From the NCBI GenBank assembly GCA_900548695.1, contig URLC01000006.1:1-63143 (forward strand): a stretch of DNA of 63,143 nt, written 5' to 3'. A program made the position numbers and the translations under genes. Below, in pieces: positions 25,118-34,287 of this stretch; positions within the stretch are counted from its first letter, which is position 1, and the number at the start of each line of letters is the position of its first letter. The notes under the pieces were generated by a model. It made no database searches. It saw only the letters and a program-made list of their open reading frames with translations, and had not been told where the DNA came from. The DNA is from an uncultured Mycoplasmatota bacterium. GTDB lineage: Bacteria > Bacillota_I > Bacilli_A > RF39 > UBA660.

Positions 25118-25828
25118 ATGAATGAAAAGTTAATTATTCCAAACCATATTGGTATCATTATGGATGGAAATGGCCGTTGGGCTGAACAAAGAGGTCTTAG
25201 ACGTAGTCTTGGGCATAGAGAAGGTGCTAATACTTTAAAGAAAATTTGTCTTTATGCAGAAAGTATTGGTGTTAAATATTTGTCTGTTTATGCTTTTTCT
25301 ACAGAAAATTTTAAGCGTAGTAAGGTAGAAGTCGACTTTTTGATGAATTTGTTTATTGAAATGTTTACAAAAGAGTTTGAAGAAATTATGGCTCATAATG
25401 TGAAGGTTGTTTTTTCTGGTCGCCGTCTTCCTTTAGCAAAGAAAGTATTAAGTGCTATGGATGAAATTGTTGATAAGACAAAAAATAATACTAGTACGGT
25501 ACTTAATATCTGTCTTAATTATGGTGGACAGACAGAGATTTTAGATATGACTAAAAAAATAGCTGAAATGGTTCAATGTGGTAATATTCAAGTTGATGAT
25601 ATTGATTTTGATACTATTCGTCGTAATTTATATCAAGATTTACCGCCTTTAGATTATGTTATTCGTACTAGTGGAGAACTTAGACTTAGTAATTTTATGT
25701 TATATCAAGCAAGTTATGCTGAATTTTATTTTCCTAAGATTTTATTTCCTGATTTTTTGGAGAATGAATTTATGGAAGCTATCGTAGAATTTAATAGGAG
25801 AACTAGAAAATTTGGAGGTAATGTATGA
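25118..25828 (+). CDS. uppS: Undecaprenyl diphosphate synthase
   Basis: 236 residues. Cis-prenyltransferase making C55-PP, the lipid carrier for peptidoglycan. HIGIIMDGNGRWAEQRG carries the catalytic Asp and diphosphate-binding residues; GHREG, YAFSTENFKRS and the C-terminal RTSGELRLSNFML...EFYF are family signatures. Overlaps cdsA by 4 nt. Confidence 0.96.
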   Translation: MNEKLIIPNHIGIIMDGNGRWAEQRGLRRSLGHREGANTLKKICLYAESIGVKYLSVYAFSTENFKRSKVEVDFLMNLFIEMFTKEFEEIMAHNVKVVFSGRRLPLAKKVLSAMDEIVDKTKNNTSTVLNICLNYGGQTEILDMTKKIAEMVQCGNIQVDDIDFDTIRRNLYQDLPPLDYVIRTSGELRLSNFMLYQASYAEFYFPKILFPDFLENEFMEAIVEFNRRTRKFGGNV

Positions 25829-26625
25829 AAAAACGTGTACTTAGCGCTATTGTAATGATTTTAATATTTGTTCCATTATTATTAATAGGAGGAAAAGCTT
25901 TTGCTATTTTTATGACTTTATTAGCAACATTTGGATTATATGAGTTAATTCATATCCGTGAAAGTAAGAAAGAATTTCCATTTTTACTGAAGATATTTGC
26001 TTATGTTATGGTTATTTTCTTTTCTCTTTCTCATTTTAATTCTATTGCTTTTAGTTATACTATGGATTATAGGGTTGTTGCTTTTATGATTTTTGCATTT
26101 TTAACACCTATGGTTTTCATTCATGATTTTAAAAAATACAATTTAAATGATGCTTTGTTCTTGATTGGTTCAGTGTTATTTATTGGATTGAGTTTTAATT
26201 TGTTAATTATTTCTCGTAATTATGATATTATGTATATTATTTATTTATTACTTATTACAACACTTACGGATACTTTTGCATTATTTACTGGTCTATTAGT
26301 TGGAAATCATAAATTATGTCCTAAAGTTTCACCTAAAAAGACGATTGAGGGTTTAGTTGGGGGTGTGTTTTTAGGAGTTTTTGTTTCAACAGCATTTTAT
26401 ATTACCGTGATTCATCCATCTATGTCGATTCCTTTTGTTGTTTTAATCACAACAGTTTTAGCTCTTGTTGGTCAATTGGGAGACTTAGTATTTTCTTCTA
26501 TAAAAAGATATTATGATAAAAAGGATTTTTCTAATTTAATTCCTGAACATGGAGGTATTTTAGATCGTTTTGACAGCTTGATTTTTGTTGTCTTGGCGTT
26601 TAGTATTTTTTCTAGTGTATTGTAA
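25825..26625 (+). CDS. cdsA: Phosphatidate cytidylyltransferase
   Basis: 266 residues, about seven or eight membrane helices. Makes CDP-diacylglycerol from phosphatidate and CTP. C-terminal CdsA signature SPKKTIEG, then GQLGDLVFSSIKR and HGGILDRFDS, supplies the metal-binding Asp residues. In the usual order uppS-cdsA-rseP, with dxr missing between cdsA and rseP. Confidence 0.95.
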   Translation: MKKRVLSAIVMILIFVPLLLIGGKAFAIFMTLLATFGLYELIHIRESKKEFPFLLKIFAYVMVIFFSLSHFNSIAFSYTMDYRVVAFMIFAFLTPMVFIHDFKKYNLNDALFLIGSVLFIGLSFNLLIISRNYDIMYIIYLLLITTLTDTFALFTGLLVGNHKLCPKVSPKKTIEGLVGGVFLGVFVSTAFYITVIHPSMSIPFVVLITTVLALVGQLGDLVFSSIKRYYDKKDFSNLIPEHGGILDRFDSLIFVVLAFSIFSSVL

Positions 26626-26636
26626 GGAGGCAACTA

Positions 26637-27689
26637 ATGAGTTTTATTATTAATTTATTATTATTTATTCTTATTTTAGGTAGTATTGTTTTTGTTCATG
26701 AACTTGGACATTTTATCTTTGCTAAATTAACAGGTGTTTATGTTTATGAGTTTGCTTTAGGTATGGGTCCTAAACTATTCAGTAAAAAAGGTAAAGAGAC
26801 CGAGTATACTATTCGCGCTATACCTATTGGCGGATTTTGTATGATGGCTGGTGAAGATTTAGAAGATGACGATTTACATAAAGTTCCTAAAGAAAAAAGG
26901 TTACAATCTAAGAGTTGTTTTCAAAGATTTTTAATTATGTTTTTTGGAGCTGGAAACAATTTTATTTTTGCTATTTTAATTTTGTTTTTTATTGGTCTTA
27001 TTTGGGGTGGTAATTCCATGGAGCCAATAATTACATCCGTTGCTAAGAATTCGGCAGCAGCTTTATCAGGAATTGAAGTAGGAGATAGAGTTTTAGAAAT
27101 TAATAATCATAAGATTTCTACTACTGATGACATTAGTTTGTATTTAGCAGTTGCTGATCCAAAAGAAGCTAGTGATATTAAGGTGGAAAAAGAAAATAAT
27201 AAAGTAAAAACATATTCTGTTCAACCTAAGAAGATAAAAGTTGATGGCGAAACGGCTTATCAGTATGGTATTGGTATGGCACAAGAAAAAGAATATGGTA
27301 TCGTTAGTGCAGTAGAGTTTACTGTTAAGAAGACTGGTTCTATTTTTAAGCAAATGGCAGTTACTGTAGGGTATTTATTTACCGGTGGAATTAGTCTTTC
27401 ACAACTTAGTGGACCTGTGGGTATATTTTCTATTGTTGGTGATCAGAGTGCAGCTGGAGTTATGAATATTTTATATTTAATTGCTTTTTTAAGTATTAAT
27501 GTTGGTTTTATTAATTTGTTACCATTACCGGCATTTGATGGTGGACATATATTATTTATTATTATAGAAAAAATTAAGGGTTCTCCAGTCAAAGCTGAAA
27601 CTGAAAATACAATTCATACTATTGGTTTGTTTTTATTGATGCTATTAATGGTTGTCATTACATTTAATGATATTATCAGATTATTTTAA
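26637..27689 (+). CDS. rseP: Site-2 intramembrane zinc metalloprotease (RseP/RasP)
   Basis: 350 residues. Cleaves anti-sigma factors and signal-peptide remnants in the membrane. HELGHF (HExxH) lies in the first membrane helix at about residue 22; a PDZ domain covers about 125-200; the third metal ligand is in LLPLPAFDGGH. AAGGAGG precedes the ATG. Clients in this window could include signal peptides of the secreted proteins. Confidence 0.95.
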   Translation: MSFIINLLLFILILGSIVFVHELGHFIFAKLTGVYVYEFALGMGPKLFSKKGKETEYTIRAIPIGGFCMMAGEDLEDDDLHKVPKEKRLQSKSCFQRFLIMFFGAGNNFIFAILILFFIGLIWGGNSMEPIITSVAKNSAAALSGIEVGDRVLEINNHKISTTDDISLYLAVADPKEASDIKVEKENNKVKTYSVQPKKIKVDGETAYQYGIGMAQEKEYGIVSAVEFTVKKTGSIFKQMAVTVGYLFTGGISLSQLSGPVGIFSIVGDQSAAGVMNILYLIAFLSINVGFINLLPLPAFDGGHILFIIIEKIKGSPVKAETENTIHTIGLFLLMLLMVVITFNDIIRLF

Positions 27690-27706
27690 TTTTAGTAGGT
27701 GATATA

Positions 27707-27889
27707 ATGCCAGTTCTAATTATTATTGTGTGCTTATTTGCTTTTTCTTTTGTGGTGTTTTTTATTGCTTATTCAGAAGAAAAAAGATCTTACAAAATAA
27801 AAGTGCAAAATAAGAAGACATTAGTGGATGATGCTAGTTGTTTATTTGAAGAAAAAAAAGAAGAAAGAGAAGATATTGAGATAATCTAG
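27707..27889 (+). CDS. Small single-pass membrane protein
   Basis: 60 residues: an N-terminal membrane helix (about 2-23) and a charged cytosolic tail (KKTLVDDASCLFEEKKEEREDIEII). AGGTGATATA precedes the ATG and it lies 17 nt after rseP, so probably co-transcribed. No family recognised. Confidence 0.6.
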   Translation: MPVLIIIVCLFAFSFVVFFIAYSEEKRSYKIKVQNKKTLVDDASCLFEEKKEEREDIEII

Positions 27890-27954
27890 ATACTTTACTT
27901 CTTTTTTTATTGGAGCAAGTGGTGTATGTTATAATATTAGTAGGAGGTGATATC

Positions 27955-30120
27955 ATGGTTGTAGGTGTTTTAGTAGAAATTTCTAATCAAAATGTAGATA
28001 AAGTATTTGATTACTCTGTTCCTAAGAAATTAGAAGAAGATATTTTTGTAGGTATTAGAGTTTTAGTTCCTTTTGGAAAGCAAACGTTAGAGGGCTTTGT
28101 TTTAGAAATTAAGGATTCTAGTGATTTAGAGTTAAAAGATATTTTTGCGGTTGTAGATAAAGATATTATATTAAATGAAGAGTTACTTACGTTGGGTAAA
28201 GAGGTTCAACGAATGACTTTATCTACATTGATAAGTGCCTATCAAGTGATGTTACCAAAAGCTTTAAAGGCTAAAGCATCTAAAGAAGTTCCACGAAAAT
28301 ATGAAACTTTTTATAAGTTAGAAGTTTCTGATTATGTCGCAACAAGTAGTGGGCAGCAGAGAGTTTTAGATTTGTTTTTAGATCATAGTTTGGTTCCTAG
28401 AAAGGATATTTTAAATATTTCTGCTTCAGCTTTAAAAACTTTAGTAGATAAATGCGTTATTATTCCTGTTAAAAAGGAAGTATATCGTATTCATTATGAA
28501 GCTCAGAATGTAATAAAGAAGCAATTGACTGAGGATCAACAGATGGTTGTTGATAAAGTTTTTACTGGAGATTATTCTAAACCGTTTTTATTATTTGGTG
28601 TTACTGGTAGTGGTAAAACAGAAGTTTATATGAATATTATTGAAAAAATTTTAAGTAATGGTAAGACGGCTATTTTACTGGTTCCAGAGATTAGTTTGAC
28701 TCCTCAGATGGTTGAACAGTTTTCTAATCGGTTTGGAAATTTAGTAGCGGCTTTGCATTCTGGACTTTCTGATGGTGAAAAGTATGATGAGTGGAGAAGA
28801 ATCGCTAGAGGGGATGCTAAAATTGTAATTGGGGCTCGTAGTGCTATTTTTGCACCGTTAACAAATCTTGGGGTTATTATTATGGATGAAGAACATAGTG
28901 ATTCTTATAAGCAAAGTGATAGTAATCCTAGGTATCATGCTAGAGATATTGCTATATTAAGGGGAAAATATCATGAGGCACCTGTTATATTAGGTAGTGC
29001 TACTCCATCTTTAGAGTCCATGGCTAGAGCCCAAAAGAATGTTTATCAATTACTTACCTTAGAAAAAAGAGTCAATGGAAAAGTACTTCCTAAAGTTTCA
29101 ATTATTGATATGACAGAAGAAGCAAAATACCAAAAATATCATTTTAGTAGGGAACTGATTCAGGGAATTTCTAAGAGATTAGAAAATAAAGAACAAGTTA
29201 TTTTGTTTTTAAATAGGCGAGGTTTTTCGACATTTGTTACTTGTAAAAATTGTGCAGAAGTTATTAAGTGTCCACATTGTGATATTACTCTTACCTATCA
29301 TAAAAGTAATCAAATGTTAAGATGTCATTATTGTGGTTATGCGATGCCAATTCCAAGAAAGTGTCCTAATTGTTATGAAGAAGGACTTTCTGATTTAGGT
29401 GTTGGAACTGAAAAAATAGAAGAGGAGTTATTAAGTTTATTTCCCACTTCTAGGGTTTTAAGAATGGATGTTGATACAACAAGTAGAAAAGGAGCTCATG
29501 CTAAAATGATACAAGCATTTCGCAATCATGAGTATGATATTTTACTGGGTACTCAGATAGTAGCGAAAGGACTTGATTTTGAAGATGTTACTTTAGTTGG
29601 GGTAATTAATGCAGATACTAGTTTAAATATTCCAGATTTTAGAAGTAGTGAAAATACTTTTTCTTTACTTTCGCAGGTAGCAGGAAGAAGTGGTCGAAGT
29701 ACTAAAGAGGGAGAAGTCATTATTCAAACCTTTAATCCGATGCATTATGCTATTCAATATACTAAACATCACGATTATCTAGGTTTTTATAAACAAGAGA
29801 TGCAAGTGCGAAAGACACTTGGTTATCCGCCGTTTTATTATCTTTGTTATATAAAGCTAAGTGGAAAAGATGCCGAGTATTTATTTCAAGAAGCTTTGAA
29901 GATTAAAAGATCTTTAGAGAGAAATTTATTGCATACAACGATTTTAGGGCCAACTAGTTTAGCCGTTTTTAAAGTTAATAATATTTATCGTTATGGGGTT
30001 ATTTTAAAATATAAGAAAGAGGATAATTTAAAAGAGTTACTTGTTAGGATTCAAAAACATTATAAAACTAACGTAAAGGTTAGAATTGATATTGACTTTA
30101 GTCCTAGTCATTTTTCTTAA
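27955..30120 (+). CDS. priA: Primosomal replication restart helicase PriA
   Basis: 721 residues. 3'-5' superfamily 2 helicase that reloads replisomes at stalled forks. N-terminal 3'-end-binding domain; Walker A GVTGSGKTE; IMDEEHSDSYKQ (DEEH box); a zinc-binding insertion of paired cysteines (CKNCAEVIKCPHC, then CHYCG and CPNC); helicase C motifs LGTQIVAKGLDFE and QVAGRSGRS. ATG 27955 is chosen because AGGAGGTGATATC precedes it. Confidence 0.96.
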   Translation: MVVGVLVEISNQNVDKVFDYSVPKKLEEDIFVGIRVLVPFGKQTLEGFVLEIKDSSDLELKDIFAVVDKDIILNEELLTLGKEVQRMTLSTLISAYQVMLPKALKAKASKEVPRKYETFYKLEVSDYVATSSGQQRVLDLFLDHSLVPRKDILNISASALKTLVDKCVIIPVKKEVYRIHYEAQNVIKKQLTEDQQMVVDKVFTGDYSKPFLLFGVTGSGKTEVYMNIIEKILSNGKTAILLVPEISLTPQMVEQFSNRFGNLVAALHSGLSDGEKYDEWRRIARGDAKIVIGARSAIFAPLTNLGVIIMDEEHSDSYKQSDSNPRYHARDIAILRGKYHEAPVILGSATPSLESMARAQKNVYQLLTLEKRVNGKVLPKVSIIDMTEEAKYQKYHFSRELIQGISKRLENKEQVILFLNRRGFSTFVTCKNCAEVIKCPHCDITLTYHKSNQMLRCHYCGYAMPIPRKCPNCYEEGLSDLGVGTEKIEEELLSLFPTSRVLRMDVDTTSRKGAHAKMIQAFRNHEYDILLGTQIVAKGLDFEDVTLVGVINADTSLNIPDFRSSENTFSLLSQVAGRSGRSTKEGEVIIQTFNPMHYAIQYTKHHDYLGFYKQEMQVRKTLGYPPFYYLCYIKLSGKDAEYLFQEALKIKRSLERNLLHTTILGPTSLAVFKVNNIYRYGVILKYKKEDNLKELLVRIQKHYKTNVKVRIDIDFSPSHFS

Positions 30121-30157
30121 AATATGTTATTCTTATGTTGATGATAGGGGTGATATT

Positions 30158-30397
30158 ATGGGACAAAATCATTTTCTTCCATCAGATGATGAGATGAAGC
30201 AAGATAGTTTTGATGTAAATGATAATTCTGTTAATCATAGAAATAGTCAAGAATTTCAGAATTTGATGGAAAATAGTCAGAGAAAGTATGATAGTTATTG
30301 GGATATTAATAGTCCAGTAATTAGGATTATTTTATTAATTTTATTTTTAATAGCGGCAGTCGGAGCTACTTATTATTTTATTATGTGGTTTCGTTAA
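30158..30397 (+). CDS. Small membrane protein, C-terminal helix
   Basis: 79 residues from ATG 30158 (AGGGGTGATATT upstream). Hydrophilic Asn/Asp/Gln-rich N-terminus and one membrane helix at about 54-77. Between priA and the 30420 gene; def, which often follows priA, is not here. Function unknown. Confidence 0.6.
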   Translation: MGQNHFLPSDDEMKQDSFDVNDNSVNHRNSQEFQNLMENSQRKYDSYWDINSPVIRIILLILFLIAAVGATYYFIMWFR

Positions 30398-30419
30398 TTT
30401 ATAGGGGTGGTGATATTTG

Positions 30420-31550
30420 ATGCTAACTTCTATTTTTGAAAATAAAGAAGTAAAAAATTTATTAGTAAAAATTTCTAATAATCCTAGGTATTATGATAAA
30501 AAGAAAAAAGATTCTATTAATTATGAAAAGTTTTCAGGTTTAGAACAGCCTTTCTTTTTAATATTTGATGCTTTACTTAAGTATCAAATTATTATTCAGG
30601 ATGAGGTGTATTTGGTAGAGTTTGTTAATAATTTAGAACTTTTGTGGTATAAGATTGATAGTTTTCATGATATTAGTGAGGGTATTTCCAAAATTTTAGT
30701 GAAATTTTGTGCTAAGAAGTTAGGTTATAAGAGTAAAATAGAAGAACATCGTAAAGAAATTTTGGAGTATATTTATAAGAGATATATAGTAGATGGTTAT
30801 TTTTATCATGGTGTGTCTTATGCTTATGTTGATGAAATAAAAAGGCATGGTTTTTATCCTCAAAAATATGAGAATTATTATTCAAAATTTCAAATTTTAC
30901 AAGAAAAATATTCGGCCTTTTTTACTGATATGGATTTTAATCATGATTATGTTTCTTTTACTGATAACTTTATGATGGCTTGTTATTATGCTGTTTATAG
31001 TCCTCTTTATTTTTCAAAATTTATGTGTCCTAGGGTAGGCAAAAATATTGAATTAAATAATTATGCTAAAAGGGATTATTTAGGGTGTTTTCAACAGCTA
31101 AAAATATCTTTAAGAGAAAAAGGGCTTAAAGAAGATGAAATTGAAGAGATTGAACGTATTTCACATGATAATTGGAAACTATTGAAACAAAATGAAGCTA
31201 TTCCTACTATTATGCTTGTTAAGAGAAGTTATTTTGATAAGAATGAAATTACCAAGATAGAAGAGATTATTCAAAATAGTGATGAGGATATTAGTATTGT
31301 TGCTGGTAGAATTATGGATTATAAATTTGATTCTTTTAATTGGGATAAGTTTATTCCACAGAATGATATATCTTTTGTCTTTTTACCATATTCTCAATAT
31401 GTTGTTAAAAAAAGAGAAAATGAAGTAGAGATTATTTTACCAACGGTTCGTTCTGAAAAGGATGAGGATGGAAAAGTATCTTTTTTATTACTTCTTGGTT
31501 CTAGTTTGATTTTATTAGGGGTGTTACTTAGTATTTTAATGCTTTATTAG
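30420..31550 (+). CDS. Hypothetical tail-anchored protein with faint ADP-ribosyltransferase-like motifs
   Basis: 376 residues. Large cytosolic part and a C-terminal membrane helix (about 353-375). The central segment YFYHGVSYAYVDEIKRHGFYP followed about 50 residues later by VSFTDNFMMACYYAVYSP resembles the H-G / S-T-x-x-x-A-x-x-Y-A layout of ADP-ribosyltransferase-like folds, but a third catalytic Glu is not clear. This is a weak similarity by eye. Sits between the priA group and fmt. Confidence 0.65.
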   Translation: MLTSIFENKEVKNLLVKISNNPRYYDKKKKDSINYEKFSGLEQPFFLIFDALLKYQIIIQDEVYLVEFVNNLELLWYKIDSFHDISEGISKILVKFCAKKLGYKSKIEEHRKEILEYIYKRYIVDGYFYHGVSYAYVDEIKRHGFYPQKYENYYSKFQILQEKYSAFFTDMDFNHDYVSFTDNFMMACYYAVYSPLYFSKFMCPRVGKNIELNNYAKRDYLGCFQQLKISLREKGLKEDEIEEIERISHDNWKLLKQNEAIPTIMLVKRSYFDKNEITKIEEIIQNSDEDISIVAGRIMDYKFDSFNWDKFIPQNDISFVFLPYSQYVVKKRENEVEIILPTVRSEKDEDGKVSFLLLLGSSLILLGVLLSILMLY

Positions 31551-31563
31551 TTGAGGTGATGTT

Positions 31564-32511
31564 ATGAAGGATTTGAAAGTAGTGTTTATGGGAACTCCAG
31601 ATTTTAGTGTTCCTGTTTTAGAAGGTTTAATTGAACATTATAATGTTGTTTTAGTTGTTTCTCAACCAGATCGTAGGGTGGGAAGAAAACAAGAAATTGT
31701 GTTTACTCCAGTAAAAGAAGTGGCTATGAAACATCAAATTCCAGTTTTTCAGCCAGAAAAAATTAAAGTTCAATATGAAGATATCTTAGCACTAAAGCCA
31801 GATATTATTGTTACTTGTGCTTATGGACAAATTATTCCTAAAGCTATTTTGGATTTTCCTAAGTATGGTTGTATTAATGTACATGCTTCATTACTTCCTA
31901 AGCTTCGTGGTGGAGCACCTATTCATAAAGCAATTATGGATGGATATCAAAAAACCGGTATTACTATTATGTATATGGATGAAGCTATGGATAGTGGTGA
32001 TATTATTTCCCAAAAAGAAACAAAAATCTTAGATGTTGATACTTTAGAATCTTTACATGATCGTTTAAGTATTATGGGAAAAGAATTGTTACTAGAAACC
32101 ATGCCTAGTATTATTGATTGTACCGCTACTAGAACTAAGCAGGATACTAGTTTAGTTACTTATGCTTATAACATAAAAAGAGAAGAAGAGTATTTGGATT
32201 TTCATAAGTCTAGTCGAGAGTTATTTAATCAAATACGAGGTCTTTCTCCTTTTCCTGGTAGTTCTTGTATTATTGATGAGAAAGAATTTAAAGTTTATTT
32301 TGCTAGAATCAATAATATTGATACTAGTAGCAAAATTCCTGGTGAAATTTTACATATTTATAAAGATGGAATTGGTATTGCGACAAAAGATTTTGAACTT
32401 GTTTTATTAGATATTAAACCTTTTGGTAAGAAAAGAATGTTAGCTAGTAGTTTTATTAATGGTATTAAGAAGGAAGAATATATTGGAAAGGTAGTTTATG
32501 GAAGAAAATAA
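31564..32511 (+). CDS. fmt: Methionyl-tRNA formyltransferase
   Basis: 315 residues, normal. Formylates initiator Met-tRNA with 10-formyl-THF. FMGTPDFSVPVLEGL at the N-terminus; catalytic Asn/His in INVHASLLPKLRGGAPIHKAI and Asp in MDSGDI. C-terminal OB domain from about 210. GAGGTGATGTT precedes the ATG. In Bacillus rsmB lies between fmt and rlmN; here an unknown membrane protein does. Confidence 0.96.
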   Translation: MKDLKVVFMGTPDFSVPVLEGLIEHYNVVLVVSQPDRRVGRKQEIVFTPVKEVAMKHQIPVFQPEKIKVQYEDILALKPDIIVTCAYGQIIPKAILDFPKYGCINVHASLLPKLRGGAPIHKAIMDGYQKTGITIMYMDEAMDSGDIISQKETKILDVDTLESLHDRLSIMGKELLLETMPSIIDCTATRTKQDTSLVTYAYNIKREEEYLDFHKSSRELFNQIRGLSPFPGSSCIIDEKEFKVYFARINNIDTSSKIPGEILHIYKDGIGIATKDFELVLLDIKPFGKKRMLASSFINGIKKEEYIGKVVYGRK

Positions 32512-33211
32512 GCAAGATAAAAAATGGGATAATATATGGCAATTTTTAAAGACGCCTAAAGGAAAAGCGGTGGCCTTTTTTGGAGCATACCTTATTTTCT
32601 TCCTTGTATTATCCATTTTGGCTAGAGCATCAGGCCCGGGTGATGTTATTGGTAGTAAAACAAAACTTCGACCTTATGATTATGATTTACGAGCTATTCA
32701 AAATAATAATTTTAAATTTCAATATCAATATACCATAGATAATAATATGATTTCTTTTACAGGAGAAAAAAACGATAAAAAAGCTTTATTTAGTGATGGT
32801 GTTACCAACTATTATCAAAATGATAATCTGTTTATGAAAAATCAAAGTGGAGTTTTTATAAAGTGTGATAATCCCTATCTTTTTCCTGGCCTTTTAGATA
32901 TGAATGTTTTAGAAACTATTCTTCAATCTGCTACATATTTATCTAAGACTCAATTAGCAACAGGTGAAGAAGAGTTGGTTTTTCAGGTTACAACAACAAC
33001 TTTAGTTAAGATATTAGATGGAATGGATATTGATTTAGATGATCCGGTTAACACTATAAAACTAAAAAAAGATAGTTCTGGTAATGTAGTAGGTATTTTT
33101 TATGATTTAGGAAGTTATGCTATTTATAAAAATGTTAGTACCGTGAAATTTGAATTAGTACTTAATTATTCTGATTTTGGAAAAGTATCAGAAATTAGTG
33201 ACCCTGCATAA
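32498..33211 (+). CDS. Hypothetical membrane-anchored extracytoplasmic protein
   Basis: 237 residues, overlapping the fmt 3' end by 14 nt. N-terminal cytosolic stretch, membrane helix at about 24-43, then a beta-rich outer domain with YQYTIDNNMISFTGEKNDKK and a C-terminal repeat-like VKFELVLNYSDFG. No lipobox. Resembles small outer-surface sensor or assembly factors in layout only; no family assigned. Closed by a strong terminator. Confidence 0.7.
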   Translation: MEENKQDKKWDNIWQFLKTPKGKAVAFFGAYLIFFLVLSILARASGPGDVIGSKTKLRPYDYDLRAIQNNNFKFQYQYTIDNNMISFTGEKNDKKALFSDGVTNYYQNDNLFMKNQSGVFIKCDNPYLFPGLLDMNVLETILQSATYLSKTQLATGEEELVFQVTTTTLVKILDGMDIDLDDPVNTIKLKKDSSGNVVGIFYDLGSYAIYKNVSTVKFELVLNYSDFGKVSEISDPA

Positions 33212-33230
33212 ATTTATGTTGGGTCTTTTT
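33200..33230 (+). terminator. Strong terminator after the fmt unit
   Basis: GACCC / GGGTC outer stem with an inner CATAAA / TTTATG palindrome, then five T; overlaps the stop codon. Confidence 0.88.
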
Positions 33231-33267
33231 CTTAATTGTTGTATAATATAGATATTGGAGTGATATG

Positions 33268-34287
33268 ATGAATATATATAACTTAACAAGAGATGAGATG
33301 GAAGAGTATTTTTTAGCCCATGATTCTAAAAAATTTCATGCTGATCAGTTGTTTTCTTGGCTTTATGAAAAAAGAATTTCTTCTATTTCTGATATTACCA
33401 ATATAAAAAAAGAATTATTAGATCAAATTAGTGTAGATTTTTCTTTTTCGAAATTAAAATTAGTACAAGTTGAAAAAGATGTTGATGTTTGTAAGTATTT
33501 ATTTGAGCTTAATGATGGTGAACATATTGAAGCTGTTCTTATGATGCATGATTATGGAAATAGTGTGTGTATTTCTAGTCAAGTCGGTTGTAATATGGGG
33601 TGTAAGTTTTGTGAGTCTGGTCGAAGGAAAAAAGTTCGTAATTTAGAGGCTTGGGAAATGGTTACACAACTTTTAATGATTGAGGAAGAATTAAAGAATA
33701 GAGTTAGTCATGTTGTTGTTATGGGAATTGGAGAACCATTTGATAATTATGATAATTTACTTAAATTTTTTTCTATTATTAATCATCCTAAAGGTTTAGC
33801 GATAGGGGCTCGCCACATTACTGTTTCTACTTGTGGAATTGTGCCTAAAATATTAGAATTTAGTAATTTTCCATTACAAATTAATTTGGCTGTTAGTTTA
33901 CATGCTCCTAATGATAAACTTCGTAATGAAATTATGCCAATTAATAAAGCATATCCTTTGAAAGAATTAATCTTGGCACTTGATACTTATTTAAAAAAAA
34001 CCAATCGAAGAATTACTTTTGAATATATTTTACTTGCAGGAGTTAATGACAGCGAAGAATGCGCTTTGGAATTGGCTAAATTAGTGGGACATCTTAATTG
34101 TTATATTAATTTAATCCCTTATAATGAAACCAATAATTTACAATTTAAGAGAAGTAATACTGTTCAAATTATGAAATTTTATGATATACTAAAAAAGAAT
34201 AGACTCAATGTAACAATCAGGAGAGAGTTTGGTAGCAAGATTAGTGCTGCTTGTGGACAACTTAGAAGTAAGAAGGAGGAGTTATGA
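33268..34287 (+). CDS. rlmN: Dual-specificity 23S rRNA/tRNA adenine-C2 methyltransferase RlmN
   Basis: 339 residues. Radical-SAM enzyme methylating A2503 of 23S rRNA and A37 of some tRNAs. Cluster motif CNMGCKFC; GIGEPFDNYDNLLK; the mechanistic C-terminal cysteine lies in SAACGQL and its partner near TVSTCGIVP. Two adjacent ATGs (33265, 33268); GGAG at 33257-33260 favours the second. Stop overlaps prpC by 4 nt. Confidence 0.95.
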   Translation: MNIYNLTRDEMEEYFLAHDSKKFHADQLFSWLYEKRISSISDITNIKKELLDQISVDFSFSKLKLVQVEKDVDVCKYLFELNDGEHIEAVLMMHDYGNSVCISSQVGCNMGCKFCESGRRKKVRNLEAWEMVTQLLMIEEELKNRVSHVVVMGIGEPFDNYDNLLKFFSIINHPKGLAIGARHITVSTCGIVPKILEFSNFPLQINLAVSLHAPNDKLRNEIMPINKAYPLKELILALDTYLKKTNRRITFEYILLAGVNDSEECALELAKLVGHLNCYINLIPYNETNNLQFKRSNTVQIMKFYDILKKNRLNVTIRREFGSKISAACGQLRSKKEEL

